Assembly (NCBI GenBank): GCA_030603665.1
Contig: JAUVXJ010000018.1
Span: 1-62,463, forward strand
Reading direction: 5' to 3'
Source of the DNA: Chloroflexota bacterium
Lineage (GTDB): Bacteria; Chloroflexota; Anaerolineae; UBA7937; B3-Chlor
Length of the DNA stretch: 62,463 nt
In this document: positions 51,489 through 60,196 of the stretch, piece by piece
Layout: every line of letters starts with the position of its first letter
Numbering within the stretch: the stretch's first letter is position 1
Position numbers and translations under genes: made by a program
The notes under the pieces: generated by a model
Seen by the model: only the letters and a program-made list of their open reading frames with translations
Told to the model about the DNA's origin: nothing
The model's database searches: none

Positions 51489-53723
51489 ATGGCACACGAG
51501 ACTGTAACCCTTGCGCTCAAAGAGTACGTGGCCCCAGACTGCCCCTGCCCCCTCGAAGACCGCATCCGTGGGCTCCACGGCGTGCACCAGGTGAACATCA
51601 ACCCGGTGGCCGACACAGTCCACCTGTCCTATGACGAGGACGTGGTGAGCCTGGAGCACCTCAAGCACATGCTGTCCCAACTGGGCTGCTCGTGCGAAGG
51701 CGAGATGGACATGCCCAGCCACGCACATATGGAGCACGAGCGACAAAGGGCCGAAGGGCAAGACCACCACGCGATGATGGAAGCGGACTATCGGCGCCGT
51801 TTCTGGGTGGTTCTGTCCCTAACCGTGCCTGTGTTGCTCCTTTCGCCGACCATTCAGAACTGGTTTGGCTTCACCCTCACCTTTCCCGGTGCCCGTTACC
51901 TGCTCTTTGTGATGGCCACTGTCATCACCTTCTACGGCGCCTGGCCCTTCTACAAGAACGCACTCAAGGCGGTGCGTTCCGGGTTGTTCGACATGAACGT
52001 GTTGGTCAGCCTGGCGGTGTCTGCTGGCTACCTCTTCAGCGTCGGCGCTACCTTCATCTTCACCGCTGTGGACTTCTATTGGGAGGTCGCCACCCTGGTC
52101 GCAGTGCTCCTCCTCGGCCACTGGCTGGAGATGCGGGCGGTGCGGGGCACAGCTGGGGCACTACGAGAACTTGTCAAGCTGATCCCACCCACCGCCAACC
52201 GGATCGTTGGCAACCAGGTGGAGGAAGTACCGACGGCTGAAGTTCAGGCGGGCGACCTGCTGCTTGTCCGGCCCGGGGAGAAGATTCCCATTGACGGTGA
52301 GGTGGTGGAAGGGCAGAGCGGCGTAAACGAGGCCATGATCACCGGCGAGAGCAAGCCTGTGGCCAAAGGGCCCGAAGACGAAGTCATCGGCGGCAGCTTG
52401 AACGGGGAGGGCGCGCTGCGGGTTCGCGTGACGCGCACCGGGGAGGAGACCGCTCTGGCGCAGATCATCTCCCTGGTGAAGGAGGCTCAGGCCTCCAAGC
52501 CTCCCGTGCAGCGGCTGGCTGACCGGGCAGCCCACTGGCTGACCATCATCGCCGTCACCGTGGCTGTCGGCGCGTTTCTGTTCTGGCTCCTGGTCGCCAA
52601 CCAATCGATGGTCTTCGCCCTCACGCTGGCAGTGACGGTCCTGGTCATCGCCTGTCCCCACGCGCTGGGACTGGCTATACCGGTTGTGACCACCATTTCG
52701 ACAACTCTGGGTGCCCGTAACGGTATGCTCATCCGAAACGCGGAGGCGACCGAGACCGCCCGGCGCCTGGACGTCGTGGTCTTCGACAAGACGGGTACCC
52801 TCACCAGGGGCGAGTTTGGCGTCACCGACGTGGTGAGCCTGGCCGACTGGAATGAGGATACCATTCTGCGGCGCGTGGCGGCAGCGGAGGTCAACTCCGA
52901 GCACGTCATTGCCCAGGGCATCGTACGCTCTGCGGAGGGGCCGGAGCACACAGCACCTCTACCTCAAGCAACAGGTTTTCGCGCCATCCCCGGAAAGGGG
53001 GCGCAGGCGGTTGTGGAGGACGTGGAGTTGACCATTGGCAACCGGGCGCTGATGGCCGATCTGGGCCTGTCGTTGCCCGAGAACCATCATCTGGCAGAGC
53101 TGGCGCAGCAGGGAAAAACGGTCGTATACGCTGCCGCCGACGGACAGCTGGTTGGAGCCATCGCCCTGGCCGACCTGATACGTGAGGAATCCCGGGAGAC
53201 GCTACAAGCACTTAAAGGGATGGGCCTTCAGGTGGCCATGCTCACCGGCGACAGCCAGGCGGTCGCCGACTGGGTCGCAGCGGAACTAGGACTGGACATC
53301 GTCTTTGCTGAGGTGCGACCAGAGGAGAAGGCTGACAAGATGAAGGAGTTGCAGGGGCAGGGCAAGGTGGTGGCGATGGTGGGCGACGGTATCAACGACG
53401 CCCCGGCGCTGATCCAGGCGGACGTGGGTATCGCCATTGGCGCGGGCACCGACGTCGCCATCGAGTCGGCGGACGTGGTACTGGTGAAGAATGACCCCCG
53501 AGACGTAGTGCACCTCATTCGCCTGAGCCGTGCCACCATGAGCAAGATGCGCCAGAATCTGGTTTGGGCTACGGCTTACAACGTGGTCGCTATCCCAGCC
53601 GCGGCCGGGGTACTTCAGCCGTGGGGGATCACCCTGCGACCTGAATGGGGGGCGCTGTTTATGTCTGCCAGCACCATCATCGTGGCCATCAACGCCCTGC
53701 TGCTGCGAAGGACCGAGCTGTGA
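51489..53723 (+). CDS. copB: CPH-type heavy-metal P-ATPase (copper export, CopB-like)
   Basis: The 744-residue P1B-ATPase starts with an HMA-like domain (1-70) whose metal loop is DCPCPLEDR rather than GMTCxxC, then a His/Met-rich linker (MDMPSHAHMEHE...DHHAMM). The transmembrane metal site is CPH (IACPHALGLAIP), the CopB-class hallmark. TGES, DKTGTLTRG and GDGINDAPAL complete the pump. The nucleotide-binding HP locus reads SEHV instead of SEHP. CopB pumps export Cu(I)/Cu(II)/Ag(I). A glutaredoxin gene with an in-frame TGA follows 23 bases later. Confidence 0.92.
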   Translation: MAHETVTLALKEYVAPDCPCPLEDRIRGLHGVHQVNINPVADTVHLSYDEDVVSLEHLKHMLSQLGCSCEGEMDMPSHAHMEHERQRAEGQDHHAMMEADYRRRFWVVLSLTVPVLLLSPTIQNWFGFTLTFPGARYLLFVMATVITFYGAWPFYKNALKAVRSGLFDMNVLVSLAVSAGYLFSVGATFIFTAVDFYWEVATLVAVLLLGHWLEMRAVRGTAGALRELVKLIPPTANRIVGNQVEEVPTAEVQAGDLLLVRPGEKIPIDGEVVEGQSGVNEAMITGESKPVAKGPEDEVIGGSLNGEGALRVRVTRTGEETALAQIISLVKEAQASKPPVQRLADRAAHWLTIIAVTVAVGAFLFWLLVANQSMVFALTLAVTVLVIACPHALGLAIPVVTTISTTLGARNGMLIRNAEATETARRLDVVVFDKTGTLTRGEFGVTDVVSLADWNEDTILRRVAAAEVNSEHVIAQGIVRSAEGPEHTAPLPQATGFRAIPGKGAQAVVEDVELTIGNRALMADLGLSLPENHHLAELAQQGKTVVYAAADGQLVGAIALADLIREESRETLQALKGMGLQVAMLTGDSQAVADWVAAELGLDIVFAEVRPEEKADKMKELQGQGKVVAMVGDGINDAPALIQADVGIAIGAGTDVAIESADVVLVKNDPRDVVHLIRLSRATMSKMRQNLVWATAYNVVAIPAAAGVLQPWGITLRPEWGALFMSASTIIVAINALLLRRTEL

Positions 53724-53746
53724 ACCACAAAAAGAAAGGAACGAGC

Positions 53747-53983
53747 ATGGCCGACAAAGTGATAACTGTATATAGTCAGTCAGGTTGAATGTTCTGCAAC
53801 CGGGTGAAGGAGTTCCTTTCACAGAAGGGTGTAGAGTTCACCGAGCGGGACATCACGGTGGATGACCTGGCTCTCGCAGAGCTGGAAGAACTGGGGTACA
53901 TGACCACGCCTGTCATGGTCATCGACGGGGAAGTGGTGATAGGATTCGATCGCGAAAGACTGGAGCACTTGCTAGGGGCGTAG
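53747..53983 (+). CDS. Selenocysteine-containing glutaredoxin (TGA at 53786-53788 read as Sec)
   Basis: From ATG 53747 (AAAGGA 7 bases upstream) the frame gives 78 residues with one TGA at codon 14, then stops at TAG 53981-53983. It reads VITVYSQSG-U-MFC-NRVKEF, so the TGA stands exactly where the first active-site cysteine of the CxxC lies (compare TPTCGYC of the 49643 paralogue); C17 is kept. The remainder (TTPVMVIDGEVVIGFDRERL) is an intact glutaredoxin with the cis-Pro loop. A stem-loop at 53792-53826 fits a bacterial SECIS element. The alternative is a nonsense mutation, but no other damage is visible. UxxC glutaredoxins would be stronger reductants; copper or redox handling is suggested by the neighbours. 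Confidence 0.8.
53792..53826 (+). promoter_or_regulatory. Candidate bacterial SECIS element
   Basis: Lower stem TTCTG (53792-53796) with CAGAA (53822-53826). Upper stem TGAAGGA (53805-53811) with TCCTTTCA (53814-53821), which leaves one unpaired U. The apical loop is GU, starting 24 bases after the TGA. Known bacterial SECIS elements have a small loop with an early G and a bulged U at about 16-37 nt. The SelB requirement is inferred. Confidence 0.55.
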
Positions 53984-54025
53984 CCTGGCGCAGTACACCG
54001 CCGGCCAACAAGGAGGATTGGGCAG

Positions 54026-54451
54026 ATGGATAGGATCAACTGGACGCAAGTGGGTGTGTTCGCCGCGATAGTAGTGGTGATCTTCCTGATTGGCGTCACC
54101 CTACTACCCCTCCTCTTTGGATGGTACGGAGGCTCGTGGACCATGGGCCCAGGCATGATGGGTGGCCAGACACAGGGAGGCTGGTGTCCCTTCTGCGGGG
54201 GCACGGGAACGAGTTCAGGGTGGGGCTCCGGAGGGGTATTCGGCTGGTTCTTCATGCTCATGGCAATCCTCTTCCCTGTGGGGCTGCTGGTGCTGCTCAT
54301 CCTGGGCATCGCCTGGGTTGTGCGAGCTGTCAGCCGGCCCACGAACCAGACACCGTCATCAGGCCAGACATGCCCCAAGTGTGGGAAGGCGGTAGAAGTA
54401 GATTGGCGGGCCTGCCCATTCTGCCAAGAGGATTTGGAGCGACTTGGCTAG
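54026..54451 (+). CDS. Small membrane protein with zinc ribbon
   Basis: A 141-residue protein with a first hydrophobic segment (about 10-32, VFAAIVVVIFLIGVTLLPLL), a Gly/Met-rich stretch with CPFCGG, a second hydrophobic segment (about 72-97) and a C-terminal zinc ribbon CPKCGKAVEVDWRACPFC. Function unknown; perhaps a metal- or redox-responsive membrane anchor. GGAGG precedes the ATG. It sits between the glutaredoxin and cytochrome c genes. Confidence 0.72.
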   Translation: MDRINWTQVGVFAAIVVVIFLIGVTLLPLLFGWYGGSWTMGPGMMGGQTQGGWCPFCGGTGTSSGWGSGGVFGWFFMLMAILFPVGLLVLLILGIAWVVRAVSRPTNQTPSSGQTCPKCGKAVEVDWRACPFCQEDLERLG

Positions 54452-54472
54452 TTGCGTACAGGGAGGCGGATG

Positions 54473-54994
54473 ATGGACTCGCGAAATACCTGGATCGTCG
54501 TGATCGTTGCTGCGGTGCTTGTAGGACTAGCCCTGGTGTGCTGCGTCGCCCTGGGCTCCGGGCTGCTCCTATGGACGAGACCAAGCGTGGGGGGCCTCCA
54601 GTCTCAGGACTACGTATCCAACGGCCAGACCATCTACTTCACGGGCAGGAACCAGCAGGGCCAGCGCATCCCATTCGACGGTGCGCCGATGTGGCTCTAC
54701 ATGCACGGTGGGAGCTGTGCTAGCTGTCACGGTGCCGATGGTCGTGGCGGCGCTCCGGTGATGATGGGTACGGAGATACCGGGAGACATCCGCTATCACC
54801 ATCTGATCGATGAGGAACACGAGGAAGGAGAGGAGCACCCACCGTTCACCGATGAGACGATAAAGAGGGCGATCACGCTGGGGCTGGATCCGGCAGGCGA
54901 ACCACTGGACCTGACCATGCCGCGCTGGCGAATGTCAGATCAGGACCTCGATGATTTGATCGAGTTCCTCAAAACGCTCGACGGTGATGACTGA
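54473..54994 (+). CDS. Membrane-anchored monoheme cytochrome c
   Basis: A 173-residue protein from the second of two adjacent ATGs (54473; GGGAGG lies 6 bases upstream). The N-terminal segment WIVVIVAAVLVGLALVCCVAL anchors it. The exported domain has the heme c motif GGSCASCHG (near 77-85) and a C-terminal Met ligand candidate in LTMPRWRMSDQDLDDLIEFL. It contains a His/Glu-rich loop (RYHHLIDEEHEEGEEH). An electron carrier outside the membrane; its donor is not in the window. Confidence 0.85.
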   Translation: MDSRNTWIVVIVAAVLVGLALVCCVALGSGLLLWTRPSVGGLQSQDYVSNGQTIYFTGRNQQGQRIPFDGAPMWLYMHGGSCASCHGADGRGGAPVMMGTEIPGDIRYHHLIDEEHEEGEEHPPFTDETIKRAITLGLDPAGEPLDLTMPRWRMSDQDLDDLIEFLKTLDGDD

Positions 54995-55648
54995 GTGAGC
55001 ATAGACGTTGGGCTCACCACCAAGACCAGGCAACGGTACGACCGTATCGCAGGCTTATATGACGTCTCCGAAGCGCCCATCGAGCGCCTCCTCTATGCAC
55101 CCTGGCGCAAGCGCCTGTGGGCAGGAGTGAAGGGGCCAGAGGTATTGGAGGTTGGCGTCGGCACGGGCAAAAACATGCCGTACTACCCTGATGGCGTCCA
55201 TATGACGGCCGTTGATCTCAGTGAAGGGATGCTGTCAAGGGCGCGGAGGCTGGCGAAGACGCTAGTTTTGGACGTCGACCTCCGTCAGATGGACGCTCAG
55301 AAGTTGGACTTTCCGGCCGACAGCTTCGATACGGTGGTGGCGACCTTCGTATTCTGCTCGGTGCCCGATCCTGTCATCGGGCTGAGGGAACTGGGCCGAG
55401 TCTGCAAGCCCCATGGGGAGATCAGGCTGATAGAGCACATGCGGGCCAGGAGCGAAGCGCTGGGAGTGCTGATGGACGCGGCCAATCCCCTCGTAGTCAG
55501 AACCATGGGGCCCAACATCAACCGGCGGACCGTGGAGAACGTGACAAAAGCGGGACTGGAGATTGAGAGGGTGGAAGACCTGTCCGTACAGGGCATCTTC
55601 AAGCTCATCATCGCCAAGCCGCCCATCCAGCAGAGCACGGCTCCTTGA
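54995..55648 (+). CDS. Class I SAM-dependent methyltransferase
   Basis: A 217-residue UbiE-like methyltransferase starting at GTG 54995, directly after the cytochrome stop. SAM-binding motif I reads VLEVGVGTGKNMPYYP (near 47), with VDLSEGMLSRAR, and motif IV near FDTVVATFVFCSVPDP. The C-terminal part (RLIEHMRARSEALGVLMDAA) is typical of the ubiquinone/menaquinone-like group. The substrate is unknown. Tight spacing indicates cotranscription with the cytochrome gene. Confidence 0.85.
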   Translation: MSIDVGLTTKTRQRYDRIAGLYDVSEAPIERLLYAPWRKRLWAGVKGPEVLEVGVGTGKNMPYYPDGVHMTAVDLSEGMLSRARRLAKTLVLDVDLRQMDAQKLDFPADSFDTVVATFVFCSVPDPVIGLRELGRVCKPHGEIRLIEHMRARSEALGVLMDAANPLVVRTMGPNINRRTVENVTKAGLEIERVEDLSVQGIFKLIIAKPPIQQSTAP

Positions 55649-55675
55649 TAGACAGGCCAAGAGCTGGACATGTAG

Positions 55676-57982
55676 TTGAGTCATAACGACCCCATTCTCC
55701 TGAAGAAGATACACGTCACCGGCGTGGTGCAAGGCGTCGGGTTCCGTCCTTTCGTATATCAGTTGGCTCAAACCCACGGCTTGAACGGCTGGGTCCTCAA
55801 CACTTCGGCGGGCGTCGACATCGAAGTGGAAGGCCCCCAAGAGGCCATTCTGGCTTTCCTCAGCGATCTTGACTCCGAAGCACCTCCTCTGGCCCGCATC
55901 GAGAGCATCACCGCCACGGAAGGGCCCGCAAATGGGTCCCAAGAATTCGAGATACGACGTAGCCTCGCCCAGGAGGGAGAGTACCAGCTTATCTCCCCGG
56001 ATATTGCCACCTGCCAGGACTGTCTGAGAGAGTTGCTCGACCCGGATGACAGACGCTATCGCTACCCCTTCACCAATTGCACCAACTGCGGTCCTCGCTT
56101 CACCATCATCGAGGACATCCCCTACGACCGTCCCTTGACCACCATGCGGGAATTCGCGATGTGTGCCCAGTGCCAGGCCGAGTATGACGACCCCCTCGAC
56201 CGTCGCTTCCATGCCCAGCCTAACGCCTGCCCGGCCTGTGGTCCTCAACTGAGCCTCGTGACTGCAGAGGGCGCGGGGATTGCCATAGAGGACAAGATAT
56301 CAGCCGCCGTGCAATTGCTGAAAGACGGCGAAATTCTGGCCATCAAGGGACTGGGAGGGTTCCACCTGGCGTGTGACGCTACCAACGGGGATGCCGTCCA
56401 GCGGTTGCGGGACAGAAAACGGAGACCCTCCAAGCCCATGGCGGTGATGATGGCGACCATGGAGGAGATAGAGGAACACTGTGCTGTCTCTCCAGAGGAG
56501 TCACGGCTGCTCAACTCTCCTCAATGCCCCATCGTCCTCTTGCGATGGAAAGCAAGCTCCACCATCTCCCCCCTAGTCGCTCCTGGCAACAGATACCTGG
56601 GGGTGATGTTGCCTTACACGCCTCTCCATCACGTGCTGGTGAGGGAGAGCGGAAGACCTCTCATCATGACCAGCGGCAACCTCAGTGAGGAACCTATCGT
56701 GACCACGAATCACGAGGCACTGGCCCGGCTACAGGGTATCGCCGACCATTTCCTCCTCCACAACCGCGAGATTTGTGCCCGATACGACGATAGCGTGTGG
56801 ATGGTGACAGAGGGGAGACCGCAGCCGCTGCGCCGTTCCAGGGGCTACGCGCCCTTCCCCGTTCGCCTGCCTTTCAAGGCCAGGCAGGTGTTGGCCTGCG
56901 GCACGGAATTGAAGAACACCTTCTGCGCCACCAAAGACGACTACGCCTTCGTCAGCCAGCATATCGGGGACATGGAGAACCTGGAAACACTGGAGCACTT
57001 CGAGGCCTCTGTCGAGCTGTACAAGCGCCTCTTCCGTCTGGAACCGGCGATCGTGGCTCACGATCTGCATCCCGACTACCTGGCCACCAGGTATGCACAG
57101 GGCCTCGGTGAGTCTGTCCAGCTCGTGGCCGTGCAACACCATCACGCCCACATTGTGAGTTGTTTGGTGGAAAACGGGGTGCGGGAGCCTGCGATCGGAG
57201 TAGCTCTGGACGGGACAGGCTACGGCAGTGACGGGCAGGTCTGGGGCGGCGAGTTCCTGGTGGCTGACTATCAAGGCTTCCAGAGGATGGGCCATCTTGA
57301 GTACGTTCCCTTGCCTGGCGGGGAGGCCGCCATCCGCAGGCCCTACCGCATGGCTATCGGCCATCTCTACTCGCTGTTGGGTGACGAGGGCCTGGAAACG
57401 GCGCTTCCCTTCCTGGGAGGCTTGGACTCTCAGGAGATACAGATCATCAAGCGCCAGGTCGAGCAGGGTATCAACACCCCGCTGACCTCGAGCGGGGGCC
57501 GGCTGTTCGACGCGGTGTCGGCACTGCTTGGCTTTGATGCCGAGGCGACCTACGAAGGGCAGGCCGCCATTCAACTGGAGATGATGGCCAACGACAAGCA
57601 TGACGATGCATGCTACCCCTTCGCCATCGTCGAGCGAGGCGACGCCAAGATCATTCGCCTGTCAGAGTTGTGGGGCGCCATTCTGCACGACCTTCGGGCT
57701 GAGGTCCCAGCCGATGCCATCGCTGCCAGGTTCCACAATACCATCGCCCAGATGATCGTGCAGATGTGTGATAGAATATCGGAAGAGACCGGTCTCCAGC
57801 AGGTGGCCTTGAGTGGGGGCTGTTTCCAGAACCGTCTGCTACTCACCAAGGTGACGAGCATGCTGAGGGAGGCTGGTTTCGAGACCTTGACCCACCACCA
57901 GGTGCCCTGCAACGATGGAGGTGTCTCCCTCGGCCAGGCAGTGATTGCCAACTGCCAGGCAACGGTCGCAGATGGAGTGTAA
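55676..57982 (+). CDS. hypF: HypF carbamoyltransferase (NiFe-hydrogenase maturation)
   Basis: The 768-residue HypF has an acylphosphatase domain (1-95; VTGVVQGVGFRPFVYQLA), zinc fingers with four CxxC pairs (CQDC, CTNC, CAQC, CPAC; about 115-185), a YrdC-like domain (to about 385) and a Kae1-like domain with HHHAH (near 485) and ALDGTGYG. It turns carbamoyl phosphate into a thiocarbamate on HypE, the source of the CN ligands. The start is a TTG at 55676 with a weak ribosome site, so the N-terminus is uncertain by a few residues. Confidence 0.94.
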   Translation: MSHNDPILLKKIHVTGVVQGVGFRPFVYQLAQTHGLNGWVLNTSAGVDIEVEGPQEAILAFLSDLDSEAPPLARIESITATEGPANGSQEFEIRRSLAQEGEYQLISPDIATCQDCLRELLDPDDRRYRYPFTNCTNCGPRFTIIEDIPYDRPLTTMREFAMCAQCQAEYDDPLDRRFHAQPNACPACGPQLSLVTAEGAGIAIEDKISAAVQLLKDGEILAIKGLGGFHLACDATNGDAVQRLRDRKRRPSKPMAVMMATMEEIEEHCAVSPEESRLLNSPQCPIVLLRWKASSTISPLVAPGNRYLGVMLPYTPLHHVLVRESGRPLIMTSGNLSEEPIVTTNHEALARLQGIADHFLLHNREICARYDDSVWMVTEGRPQPLRRSRGYAPFPVRLPFKARQVLACGTELKNTFCATKDDYAFVSQHIGDMENLETLEHFEASVELYKRLFRLEPAIVAHDLHPDYLATRYAQGLGESVQLVAVQHHHAHIVSCLVENGVREPAIGVALDGTGYGSDGQVWGGEFLVADYQGFQRMGHLEYVPLPGGEAAIRRPYRMAIGHLYSLLGDEGLETALPFLGGLDSQEIQIIKRQVEQGINTPLTSSGGRLFDAVSALLGFDAEATYEGQAAIQLEMMANDKHDDACYPFAIVERGDAKIIRLSELWGAILHDLRAEVPADAIAARFHNTIAQMIVQMCDRISEETGLQQVALSGGCFQNRLLLTKVTSMLREAGFETLTHHQVPCNDGGVSLGQAVIANCQATVADGV

Positions 57983-58036
57983 GATGAGTCCGCGCAGAGC
58001 TCCAGCGCAAGTCCAACAGCATTCTGGAAACGGACC

Positions 58037-59128
58037 ATGAAGTACTTGGATGAATTCAGGGACCCCGAGCTGGCAGCGAGCCTGGTAGAGAGTATCCATC
58101 GTCGCTCCACGCGCCAGATCCGCATCATGGAGTTCTGCGGCACTCACACCGTCTCCATCTTCAAGCACGGCATCCGTCAGCTACTGCCTCCCACCATCGA
58201 GATGCTCTCTGGTCCCGGTTGTCCCATCTGCGTGACCGCCAACACCGATCTCGACTGGGCCATAGCATTGGCCAGCCAGCCGAACCTCATCATCACCACC
58301 TTTGGCGATATGTTGCGCGTGCCGGGCAGTCGAAGCAGTTTGGAGAGGGCCAAGGCCGAAGGCGCAGACATCCGCATCGTGTACTCCACGCTGGATGCGC
58401 TTCAGATCGCCAGGGACAACCCAGAGCGTCCTGTGGTCTTTCTCGGCATCGGCTTCGAGACCACGGCTCCTACAGTCGCCGTCTCCATCCTCCAGGCCAG
58501 GGAAGAGAGAATCGAGAACTACAACGTCCTGTCCCTCCATAAGCTGACTCCTCCCGCGACGAAGGCCGTCCTCGACTCAGGGGAATCGCTCCTGGACGGT
58601 ATCATCGGGCCGGGCCATGTGACCACGGTCATCGGCTCGCGGGCCTGGGAATTCCTGCCGCAGGAGTACGGCATCTCGTGCGTCATTGCCGGCTTCGAGC
58701 CGCTGGATGTTCTGCAAGGCATCTACACACTCGTGGAGCGGGTCGAAAACAGTGAACCTCGTGTAGACAACCTCTACGCCCGAAGCGTACGCCGCGAGGG
58801 CAACCAGACCGCCCTGGATTATGTGAACATGGTGTTCGAGCCAAACGCCGCCGACTGGCGTGGAATGGGGACAATCCCGGCCAGCGGCCTGAGGTTGAGG
58901 GCCGAGTTCCGGCGCTTCGATGCGCGGGAGAACTACAAAGTTGACCCAGGACCCACCGAGGAGCCTCCAGGATGCCTTTGCGGCGACGTCATCAGAGGTG
59001 CGGCAACCCCGCCGGACTGCCCGCTCTACCGCGAGGCCTGCACTCCTCACAACCCTGTCGGACCGTGCATGGTCTCCAGCGAAGGCACCTGTGCCGCCTA
59101 CTACATGTACGCTGGAGAAGGGCTCTAG
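58037..59128 (+). CDS. hypD: HypD (NiFe-hydrogenase maturation scaffold)
   Basis: A 363-residue HypD with its conserved blocks: MEFCGTHTVSIFKHGIR (near 33), GPGCPICVT (near 60), FLGIGFETTAPT and the C-terminal cysteine set CLCGDVIRG, CPLYREACTP, GPCMVSSEGTC that binds the 4Fe-4S cluster. HypD with HypC assembles Fe(CN)2CO before delivery to the hydrogenase. It lies 54 bases after hypF; hypC, usually adjacent, is not found here. Confidence 0.96.
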   Translation: MKYLDEFRDPELAASLVESIHRRSTRQIRIMEFCGTHTVSIFKHGIRQLLPPTIEMLSGPGCPICVTANTDLDWAIALASQPNLIITTFGDMLRVPGSRSSLERAKAEGADIRIVYSTLDALQIARDNPERPVVFLGIGFETTAPTVAVSILQAREERIENYNVLSLHKLTPPATKAVLDSGESLLDGIIGPGHVTTVIGSRAWEFLPQEYGISCVIAGFEPLDVLQGIYTLVERVENSEPRVDNLYARSVRREGNQTALDYVNMVFEPNAADWRGMGTIPASGLRLRAEFRRFDARENYKVDPGPTEEPPGCLCGDVIRGAATPPDCPLYREACTPHNPVGPCMVSSEGTCAAYYMYAGEGL

Positions 59129-59152
59129 CTACATCGTCAGAGGACTTAGGTG

Positions 59153-60196
59153 ATGGACAGAATCCTACTGGCCCACGGCAGCGGCGGACAACTCAGTCAC
59201 GACCTGATTCGCGATCTCTTCCTGCCCCATTTCCCTGCCCCAACGCTGGCCAAGCTGGACGATGCAGCTGTCGTGCAGCCCCTTGCCTCCGCGGCGACGG
59301 GAGCACAACCCAACATCTCCAGGGCCAGCCGACTGGCGTTCACCACCGACAGCTATGTGGTCAAGCCACTATTCTTCAACGGGGGCGACATCGGCCGGCT
59401 GGCCGTCTGCGGGACGGTGAACGACCTGGCCATGGTGGGTGCAACCCCTCTCTATCTATCCGCCGGTTTCGTGATCGAGGAAGGGCTGGAGATGGAGACT
59501 CTGCGCAGAGTTGTGGCGTCCATGAAAGCTTCCGCTGAAGAAGCCGGGGTTGAGGTAGTTGCCGGGGACACCAAGGTAGTGGAGAGGGGTGGGGCTGACA
59601 GACTGTTCATCAACACCGCCGGGCTGGGCGCGGTTCCACCGGGTATCGAGATCTCCGCATCCAACGCTCAGCCAGGCGACCTGGTCATCCTCTCTGGAGC
59701 CATTGGCGATCACGGTCTGGCCGTGCTCAGCGAGCGCGAAGGACTCGCCTTCAAGAGCCAGCTAGCCAGCGACGCGGCGCCTCTCAATCATCTGGTGTCG
59801 GCCATGCTGGAGGTCAGCCCTGAGATCCACGTGTTGCGCGACCCTACGCGAGGTGGTCTGGCCACAACGCTCAACGAGATAGCGCGTCAATCTCAGGCAG
59901 CCATAGCCATTGAGGAGAGCAGGATTCCCGTCCATGAGGATGTCCGCGCCGCCTGCGAGATGCTGGGCTATGATCCCCTCTACGTGGCCAACGAGGGCAA
60001 GCTGGTGGCCATGGTGGCCCCCCACGCGGCAGAAGCGGTCCTCCAGGCAATGCACGGGGACCCTTATGGCAAGGAGGCAACCATCATCGGCGAGGTGATG
60101 GCCCAGCCCGTGGGAAAGGTGCTGCTCAGGACCGGGATCGGCGGCACACGTATTGTGGACATGCTAGCCGGGGAGATGCTTCCCCGAATCTGCTAG
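59153..60196 (+). CDS. hypE: HypE (thiocarboxamide dehydratase, NiFe-hydrogenase maturation)
   Basis: A 347-residue PurM/SelD-like HypE from ATG 59153. It has LAHGSGGQLSHDLI, FTTDSYVVKPLFFNGGDIGR and DPTRGGLATTLNEIA, and ends in the diagnostic PRIC with its C-terminal Cys, which is carbamoylated by HypF and dehydrated to thiocyanate. SelD was considered but the PRIC tail is decisive. Its 3' end overlaps the stop of the convergent minus-strand gene by 4 bases. Confidence 0.96.
   Translation: MDRILLAHGSGGQLSHDLIRDLFLPHFPAPTLAKLDDAAVVQPLASAATGAQPNISRASRLAFTTDSYVVKPLFFNGGDIGRLAVCGTVNDLAMVGATPLYLSAGFVIEEGLEMETLRRVVASMKASAEEAGVEVVAGDTKVVERGGADRLFINTAGLGAVPPGIEISASNAQPGDLVILSGAIGDHGLAVLSEREGLAFKSQLASDAAPLNHLVSAMLEVSPEIHVLRDPTRGGLATTLNEIARQSQAAIAIEESRIPVHEDVRAACEMLGYDPLYVANEGKLVAMVAPHAAEAVLQAMHGDPYGKEATIIGEVMAQPVGKVLLRTGIGGTRIVDMLAGEMLPRIC

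Noticed and set aside
53789..53983. Separate short gene starting at ATG 53789
   Set aside because: This ATG is the codon right after the TGA and would remove the first beta strand and half of the active site of glutaredoxin. The upstream ATG at 53747 with a ribosome site is better.
59153..60196. Reading hypE as selD (selenophosphate synthase)
   Set aside because: The fold is shared, but the C-terminal PRIC and the position after hypF-hypD identify HypE; so it gives no support for Sec machinery in the window.
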